Origin: Leptospira noguchii serovar Panama str. CZ214
Lineage (GTDB): Bacteria > Spirochaetota > Leptospiria > Leptospirales > Leptospiraceae
DNA: 64,000 nucleotides
Reading direction: 5' to 3'
NCBI RefSeq assembly: GCF_000306255.2
Contig: NZ_AKWY02000018.1
Coordinates: forward strand, 54,955 to 118,954
Both the position numbers and the translations under genes were made by a program. The notes under the pieces were generated by a model. That model saw only the letters and a program-made list of their open reading frames with translations. It ran no database searches and was not told where the DNA came from. Positions 53,769-64,000 of this stretch are shown in pieces. Position 1 is the stretch's first letter, and every line of letters starts with the position of its first letter.

Positions 53769-55565
53769 ATGCTAGATCATAATTTACTGATAAACCTTAT
53801 TGTATTTCTTTCGGCAGCGGTAATTTCAGTTCCTCTTTTTAAAAGAATTGGATTAGGTTCCGTAGTAGGTTATCTCGTTGGTGGAACTATAATCGGTCCC
53901 TGGGGAATCGGTTTAATTACCAACGTAGATAGTATTTTACATCTTTCCGAATTTGGAGTTGTTTTACTTTTATTTTTGATAGGGCTTGAATTAAAACCTC
54001 AAAGACTTTGGATTTTAAGAAGGCCCGTTTTCGGTTTAGGAGGTCTTCAAGTTGTTTTAACTTCTCTTACTTTTTTTACATTACTTTCATTTTTAGGTTT
54101 GGAAAAACGCCAAGCGATTGTAATTAGCATTAGTATTTCATTATCTTCTACTGCATTTGCCCTTCAAGTTTTGGGAGAAAAAAACGAGCTCAACACTACA
54201 CACGGCAGAAGTGCTTTTGCCATTCTCTTATTCCAAGATCTAGCAGTAATTCCGATTATGGCTACACTTTCTTTTTTAACAGAGTCTACCTCCGATCCTG
54301 GATCTCATGGAAGTATAAAGGAAATCTTATTTGCTGTCGGAACTATTATCACCGTCATTTTAGCAGGAAGGTTTTTAGCGAGACCTTTGTTTAGATTAGT
54401 CGCTTCCAGTGGAAATTACGAAATTTTTACTGCCCTATCTCTTTTGATCGTGATCGGAGTTTCAATTCTAATGAAGCAAGTAGGATTATCTATGGCTCTT
54501 GGATCTTTTTTAGGAGGAGTTATACTTGCAGACTCTGAATACAGACACGAATTAGAATCTAATCTAGAACCGTTTAAAGGATTATTTCTTGGATTGTTCT
54601 TTTTAGCCGTCGGAATGTCGATCAATCTAGGAGAAGTTTTAAAAGATCCAATTCTTGTAATAGTACTTGCATTTATTTTAATATTTATTAAAGCGATTAT
54701 TCTCTACTCCATCGGTTTAATTACCAAACATTCTAAGGAAGTTTCTCTTAATCTTTCCACGATTATCTCACAAGGAGGTGAATTTGCATTTGTAATTTTA
54801 GGAGTTGGAGTATCTTTATCCATTCTTCCAAAAGAAAGAGCCGATTTAGTAATTGCAGTTGTAACTTTTTCTATGGGTCTAACTCCCATCCTTGGAATTC
54901 TCAAAGATAAATCAGCAAAATGGATTTTCAAAGAAAATCAAAATTTAAAAGAAGATACTATAGAGGAGCAAAATCGAGTTATTGTGGCCGGATTCGGAAG
55001 ATTCGGTCAGATTATCGCGAGAATGCTTTTTGTTCACAAAATCGGTTTTACCGCATTGGAACATAACCCAGACCAAGTAAATTTAGCAAGAAAATTCGGC
55101 TATAAAATCTATTACGGAGACGCAAGCAAATTAAGTCTTTTAAGATCTGCTGGTGCAGAACATGCGAATTTATTTATATTAGCTATTCAAGATATTGATG
55201 TTTCTTTAAAAGTTGCCGAATTGATTAAAAAAAATTTCCCAAATTTAACCATCATAGCAAGAGCAAGAAACAGGGAACACGTTTTCAAACTAATGGAATT
55301 GGGAATTCAAATTATTCGAAGGGATACTTTTGCTTCCGCATTGGAATTAGCCGGAGAAACCTTAAGTCAATTAGGTTTTATGGATTCTGAAGTGGAAAAG
55401 AAAGTCAAAAAATTTAGGGCTCACGACGAGTTGACTTTAAAAGGTCAGTTTCAAATTCGAGGAAACGAAAAAGAATTTATTCAATTTTCAAAAAATTCAA
55501 TGCGCCAATTAGAAGACGCTTTTGAAGCAGATCGTCAGGAAAAAGAAGGAAAGATCGCTGGATAA
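53769..55565 (+). CDS. KefB/C-type monovalent cation/proton antiporter with TrkA-N domain
   Basis: Second CPA2 transporter in the window, 598 residues. Membrane part to about residue 380: GLGSVVGYLVGGTIIGPWGI, VVLLLFLIGLELKPQRLWIL, SLSSTAFALQVLGEK. Then the NAD-binding-type domain VIVAGFGRFGQIIARMLF, YYGDASKLSLLRSAGAEHAN, RARNREHVFKLMELG. This copy looks closer to KefC than the first. It follows the DJ-1-like gene in one operon. Confidence 0.9.
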   Translation: MLDHNLLINLIVFLSAAVISVPLFKRIGLGSVVGYLVGGTIIGPWGIGLITNVDSILHLSEFGVVLLLFLIGLELKPQRLWILRRPVFGLGGLQVVLTSLTFFTLLSFLGLEKRQAIVISISISLSSTAFALQVLGEKNELNTTHGRSAFAILLFQDLAVIPIMATLSFLTESTSDPGSHGSIKEILFAVGTIITVILAGRFLARPLFRLVASSGNYEIFTALSLLIVIGVSILMKQVGLSMALGSFLGGVILADSEYRHELESNLEPFKGLFLGLFFLAVGMSINLGEVLKDPILVIVLAFILIFIKAIILYSIGLITKHSKEVSLNLSTIISQGGEFAFVILGVGVSLSILPKERADLVIAVVTFSMGLTPILGILKDKSAKWIFKENQNLKEDTIEEQNRVIVAGFGRFGQIIARMLFVHKIGFTALEHNPDQVNLARKFGYKIYYGDASKLSLLRSAGAEHANLFILAIQDIDVSLKVAELIKKNFPNLTIIARARNREHVFKLMELGIQIIRRDTFASALELAGETLSQLGFMDSEVEKKVKKFRAHDELTLKGQFQIRGNEKEFIQFSKNSMRQLEDAFEADRQEKEGKIAG

Positions 55566-55742
55566 TTTGTTTTTTCTGTATCGTAGTAATTCCTTGGTTT
55601 GGCAAAATAATATTTTTTTGTATAAACCATTCAATAAATTATTTCAAATTTATAACAGCGATTTGGCGAAAAACATAAATTTATAATTTGTTTTTCTTTA
55701 TCTTTTAGATCGGTTTTAATAGATATGTTCAATTGGAGACTT

Positions 55743-55778
55743 TTTTGTTTTAAACTTTTTACTAAGTTTAAAACAAAA
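55743..55778. terminator. hairpin, possible bidirectional terminator
   Basis: TTTTGTTTTAAACTT and AAGTTTAAAACAAAA pair perfectly over 15 bp with a six-base loop, and a T-run lies to the left and an A-run to the right. Confidence 0.5.
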
Positions 55779-55806
55779 GAATCCAATTCTCTTCACTATT
55801 CTCTTT

Positions 55807-55840
55807 GGAGTGGCTTTCTAAAAGCCGCTCCTATTTTTTA
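55807..55840 (+). terminator. Rho-independent terminator
   Basis: GGAGTGGCTTT/AAAGCCGCTCC pairs over 11 bp (one G-T) around the loop CTA, followed directly by TATTTTTT. It fits the end of the DJ-1/antiporter transcript although 240 bases after the stop. Confidence 0.65.
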
Positions 55841-56139
55841 GGATATCCCAAACTTCACGAAATTGAGATTAAAATAATACACAACTTATAACGTTATTTT
55901 ACTCGCACAAGAATTTGGACATTTTGTTTTACGGATCGAAATAACACATAAAAGAAACTTAATAAGCTTAGTTTGTATTTTTTATTAAGCCTCGCCTCTA
56001 ATCAAACAATTTGTATCCGAGCCTGCATTAAAAGAAATTGACAGGCGGCTCAAAAATATTAAAATAACATCTCCATAAAATATGAAGCAATCGCGAAAGG
56101 AAGGATTTCAAATTCCTGAAAATTTCTACAACTTTCTGA

Positions 56140-56457
56140 AAATACGCTCAAACTTTTGAAAAAGTAAATTGGCGAAAATTACCTGAAACTGAAAAACGAT
56201 CGATCGGCATTTTTGACATTAGATGGAATGAGGTATCGACTCAATATTGTATAGAATTTGATTATGATCTCGAGACTAACAATCCACAAAGCGCAATGTT
56301 AAAGGGTTGTATCAATAACAAATCAGTCATTGATTACTCAAATTTTATCAAAGAAGATTTTGCAGAAGACCCCGAAAATATTTGGACTACTACTCCATTA
56401 TGCAGGATATTCTTGTCGATTCTCAATCGAAGTAATTTTACTCTCGTTAAAGAATGA
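56140..56457 (+). pseudogene. decayed coding region of unknown family
   Basis: An open frame of about 105 codons without a start codon in a good position runs from a stop at 56137 to a TGA at 56455. It translates to plausible protein (for example IGIFDIRWNEVSTQYCIEFD), with normal codon use. It appears to be the remnant of a gene that lost its 5' end. It may have belonged to the same locus as the LRR fragment that follows. No family named. Confidence 0.45.
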
Positions 56458-56555
56458 ATCCTTTATGGCGCTGCCTAAACAACAACCGATTATTTAATGT
56501 TCGCTTATTATCACGATGAAATAGCGTCTCGGTTATCTTCGATAGCTCTAATAAG

Positions 56556-56930
56556 ATGGAAACCAAGTTGTATCCCGAACTGAAAAAAAATAATTCGAAT
56601 GCCGATCCCAAAAATTCGGGAACTCATTCAAACGTTGAATGGAGATACGACGAAAAGGAAAATAGATTAACGTTACCGAATATTCAAAGTGAATTCGAAA
56701 CGATGCCTCTCAATTTCGTAGAGTATCCCCTAACTCGCCAACTCGAATTGGAATATCACCTTCTCAAAGAATTACCCGAAGAGATGATTTATATGAAATC
56801 GCTTAAAGAGTTAAGGATTCAAAAGAATAAAATTACCCATTTCTCTGAATTTTTACAGGACATGACATCTCTCGAACTGATTGAAGTGGGTGAAAATCCG
56901 ATACCAAAGGAAAATTGGTGCAAAACATGA
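56556..56930 (+). pseudogene. short leucine-rich-repeat protein or remnant
   Basis: A 124-residue frame with about two LRR units in the C-terminal half (LKELPEEMIYMKSLKELRIQ then KNKITHFSEFLQDMTSLELI and NPIPKENW). The typical leptospiral LRR proteins are much longer and exported; this one has no signal peptide and opens with charged low-complexity sequence, so it is probably the tail of a broken gene. It may still be made from the ATG at 56556. The region upstream (56140-56457) also looks decayed. Confidence 0.5.
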
Positions 56931-57165
56931 AACAAAAAAATTCGAAACTCCAAATCAATTTCAAAAAGTAGAAATCGACTTTTAATAATTGAGAAAAAAA
57001 TATTCTATATCGGTCTGATTTTTCCTTAGACTTTGAAACCGATTTTAATCAAAAAAACTTGAAAAGGTTCTAAATCCAGAGGATCCCAAGTTTAAGATTA
57101 GTTTATGTATGAAATCGCAATTTGCAAACGGGTATAAAAGGTTAGATACATTTTATAAAGTAACC

Positions 57166-57972
57166 TTATAACGATCTCAAAATTTCTTCTCGTTTTCTTT
57201 TATACTCTTCTTCGGAAATTAATTTCTTATCGAACAGATTTTTCAATTCCAACAATCTCTTTTCCGAATCTTGAATCGCCTTTTCCTTTTGCGGATTTTT
57301 TACTTCGGCTTCCGGCGGTGCGTTCGGATCGGTTTTTACGATTACGTGAAACTTCTTCGAATCACCTTGAACATCTTTATAATACGACAACGTCCCGGTT
57401 GCCGAGTCGGGGATAAAAACTTCCAATGAAGTTTTAAGATTGGATTCGGATAAGGAATAATTCGACCAATCTTGAAACGCATAAGGCGTCTGAAAGTCTA
57501 TGAACTGATTCAATTCAAAAAAGATAAAATGAATCGAGTTCATCGTCGGATACAATAAGAATACGGTTCTTCGGATTCTTCTTCCGGGATTGATAGTATC
57601 TTCCTTTTTTAAAATCCAAAGTTGATAGACTTGCGAAGGAGAACGTTCGAAATTTTGAAAAGATCTTTCTGCAATTTCTTGACTCAATTCTTTCGAAAAA
57701 ATTCTAAACGCAGAATCATTAATCAGAGAATCGTTTCGATTTCCCATTTGATACAAAGAGTCTGCTATTAAAGTTTTGAAATTATTTTTTCCAGCGTTTT
57801 GAAGATAAGATGTGTTTCGATCCAACCAAGCTGGTAGGTCCGGTCCGCTTTCAAAAGAATAAAATGCGATTGTATCAGAAGAATAATTTAGCTCTTTACG
57901 TATTCCAGCAAAACAAAAAATTGAAAAAACAAGAAACAACATAACTATTATTTGATTTATTAGAAAGTTCAT
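57166..57972 (-). CDS. exported or membrane-anchored SHOCT-domain protein
   Basis: A 268-residue protein. The ATG at 57972 begins a signal-anchor (MNFLINQIIVMLFLVFSIFCF); a TTG five codons upstream is rejected. The middle part is alpha/beta with no recognised domain. The C-terminus (KRLLELKNLFDKKLISEEEY then KRKREEILRSL) is a SHOCT motif, a short oligomerisation helix pair. Role unknown. It lies just downstream of the flagellar/csrA cluster, same strand, but separated by 112 bases. Confidence 0.75.
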   Translation of the reverse strand: MNFLINQIIVMLFLVFSIFCFAGIRKELNYSSDTIAFYSFESGPDLPAWLDRNTSYLQNAGKNNFKTLIADSLYQMGNRNDSLINDSAFRIFSKELSQEIAERSFQNFERSPSQVYQLWILKKEDTINPGRRIRRTVFLLYPTMNSIHFIFFELNQFIDFQTPYAFQDWSNYSLSESNLKTSLEVFIPDSATGTLSYYKDVQGDSKKFHVIVKTDPNAPPEAEVKNPQKEKAIQDSEKRLLELKNLFDKKLISEEEYKRKREEILRSL

Positions 57973-58084
57973 AGAATACAATCTCAAATAATAAATTAGA
58001 ATATACTTAAATTATAATTTAATAACTCATTCGGAACAGGCTCTTATATTTGAGTGTAAAATTTACAGAACTTTTATAAAGCAA

Positions 58085-58791
<707 letters not shown>

Positions 58792-58831
58792 TTTAAATTT
58801 TACCTTAGAAATTTATTTTCTAGACTGTGTT

Positions 58832-60100
<1,269 letters not shown>

Positions 60101-60137
60101 AAAATTTTCTCCTTACTCGCTCGTGTCACTTAAGCAA

Positions 60138-62048
<1,911 letters not shown>

Positions 62049-62080
62049 GGCTTCCTCCTATAACAAATGATTCGATCGAT

Positions 62081-62608
62081 TTACGCTGACGCATTTAGCA
62101 TCAAAGATTGTCTTTTGGTTTGTTTACGTTCTGGATTTTTTCCGGAACTATAAGTGTTTATATCAGATTCCATTACTTTTTCTTTCATCGCTTCGATTGT
62201 TTTAGAAAGAACCTCTTGGCGAGTTAAAATCAGTTTTTCGTTGGATTTAATTTTTTCTTTCAGTCGCTGCAAAATCGATTTTAAAGAAGAACCAAATTCT
62301 TTTAATCGATAATTGGAATCCCTATCAAGACGATTTAAAAAATCGGACAACGCTAGCGCACCAGTTTCAGGAAAAGCAAAATTTTTAGAACGGTACACTT
62401 CTTCGATTGACTTCATTCTAACCCTCTCGATTTCAGAAGCCATCACAAGTAGTTCATATGTTTTTTTTATAATCGTCTCAAGAGACTTAGCATCAGCTTG
62501 AACAATTGCAGTCGACTTTTGAATTTCCAACTCCAAAACGTTTGAATAAAGATTGATCTCGTCTTGAAAAAGTTTCGTAAGTTGTTCTAGCCATTCCTCT
62601 TGTTTCAT
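62081..62608 (-). CDS. flgN: FlgN-type flagellar export chaperone
   Basis: A 175-residue, all-helical charged protein ([40 protein letters not shown]) at the head of the flgK-flgL cluster, the usual place of FlgN, which keeps FlgK and FlgL unfolded for export. Sequence similarity is low, as usual for this chaperone, so the call rests on position, size and helix content. Ends 32 bases before flgK. Confidence 0.75.
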   Translation of the reverse strand: MKQEEWLEQLTKLFQDEINLYSNVLELEIQKSTAIVQADAKSLETIIKKTYELLVMASEIERVRMKSIEEVYRSKNFAFPETGALALSDFLNRLDRDSNYRLKEFGSSLKSILQRLKEKIKSNEKLILTRQEVLSKTIEAMKEKVMESDINTYSSGKNPERKQTKRQSLMLNASA

Positions 62609-63113
62609 CTGTTTTATCCGATCCTGCTAACAAGAATCGGTAAAATTAGAAATTTGCTTAGGTAATTTTCGAAGAAAATCTTAAATGTGAGAACTCTTAC
62701 GGATAGATTTTTTCAAACCATATCCGCAAAGAAATAAAATTCATTCATAGATTTAAAACGTGGGAACTACTACGAAAACTTAAAAGAATATACGATCCAA
62801 ATCTATTAAACGATAGAATGAGACGTAATTAGTAGGAACTATTACATTTTAGTTTTACTCAGAATCATATAATAGAGTATTCAATTTTGTTTTATAAAAA
62901 ATGAGTTCGGTATAAAAAACATAATTCATTTTTCTGAAAAAAGTTGAAATTTGAACTTTGCGGATCAATTTCTTAAATGTGGGAACTACCACAAATCACG
63001 ATTTTACAAATAAATTCTAAAAATGTAAGAACTCATACTTTTAGGAAATTTTTTCTCATCTTCTTATTGCACCTAACCCGGAACTACTGACATTTGCATA
63101 ATATATCACCAAT
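62609..63113. other. intergenic stretch with family B remnants next to the IS element
   Basis: Upstream of the flagellar cluster. Fragments with GTGGGAACTACTACG (near 62761) and TAGTAGGAACTATTACA (near 62830) precede family B copy B3 (62899-63083). The flagellar operon promoter is expected near 62610-62700; I could not pick a clear sigma-28 or sigma-54 box. Confidence 0.5.
62899..63083 (-). repeat. family B dispersed repeat, internally deleted copy (185 bp)
   Basis: End AATGAGTTCGGTATAA, then TTCTGAAAAAAGTTG and TTTGCGGATCAATTTC, TGTGGGAACTACCACA (62978-62993) and AAATCACGATTTTAC, in the order of B1 (668-932) but missing the middle. The other end is degraded at CACCTAACCCGGAAC. Confidence 0.65.

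Positions 63114-64000
<887 letters not shown>

Larger units (their letters stand above)
55566..56139. other. intergenic spacer with two terminator-like hairpins
   Basis: No gene. Two hairpins (55743-55778 and 55807-55840, listed) lie 180-270 bases after the antiporter stop. The following region is A+T-rich and leads into a decayed gene. Confidence 0.5.

Noticed and set aside
63060..63113. Terminal inverted repeat of the IS630 element matching family A
   Set aside because: No GAGTTGTTG-like sequence is present near the transposase stop.

Overview
The window is A+T-rich bacterial chromosome from a spirochaete, almost certainly a pathogenic-clade Leptospira. The inference rests on the gene set: lipoproteins with short spirochaetal lipoboxes, a 7TM-DISM/AraC regulator, a six-helix methyl-accepting chemotaxis protein, the flgN-flgK-flgL-fliW-csrA cluster, a SixA-like phosphatase, and long intergenic stretches packed with decayed small repeats and an IS630-family element. 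I recognised no tRNA, rRNA or CRISPR array.

Layout. 0-10.6 kb: a truncated alpha/beta hydrolase, mtnP, a chemotaxis receptor, an Ada-type regulator/methyltransferase, an orphan double-CXXCG (SitI6-like) protein, a BtuF-like binding protein without signal peptide, acetyl-CoA synthetase and folE. 10.9-23 kb: a glycosyltransferase, a sugar-nucleotide epimerase, two lipoproteins, an unusual GpsA-acyltransferase fusion, purT, a FecR-domain lipoprotein and a 7TM-DISM/AraC regulator.

23.4-37.2 kb is the most interesting part. A SbtA-type sodium/bicarbonate transporter, divergent from the DISM/AraC regulator, is followed by an outer-membrane porin and then by a tightly overlapping six-gene operon of complex I / hydrogenase-4-like subunits. 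The membrane ion-channel subunits keep their charged residues. The NuoB-like subunit has lost three of four N2-cluster cysteines, and the large subunit has no NiFe ligands. A few genes further lies a protein with a Cys-x-Asp-x-Arg ... His-x8-Cys signature like the carboxysomal (CsoSCA-type) beta-carbonic anhydrase. Together these suggest an uncharacterised inorganic-carbon or ion-gradient system; this is inference. Between them sits a coupled pair (remote isoprenoid-synthase-like helical protein plus P-loop protein) and a lone receiver domain.

37.9-56 kb: a GH18-like protein, a fructosamine-kinase-like protein, an ABC exporter with pyrD, a metzincin-like lipoprotein, a HEAT-like exported protein, a SixA-like phosphatase with hpt, two KefB/C-type antiporters, and a MarR(OhrR)-glutathione peroxidase operon with a 22-bp perfect palindrome upstream. 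56-64 kb: LRR-gene debris, a SHOCT-domain protein, the flagellar hook-filament junction cluster ending in fliW-csrA, and an IS630-family transposase running off the window end with a programmed -1 frameshift site.

The intergenic DNA is dominated by three small repeat families: family A (about 95-103 bp, GAGTTGTTGAAAAAT inverted ends, flanked by TA), family B (about 260 bp, ends TTAACGTGAG-like) and family C (about 75-330 bp, similar ends, internal GGGCGAAT). One family C copy sits nested inside a family A copy.
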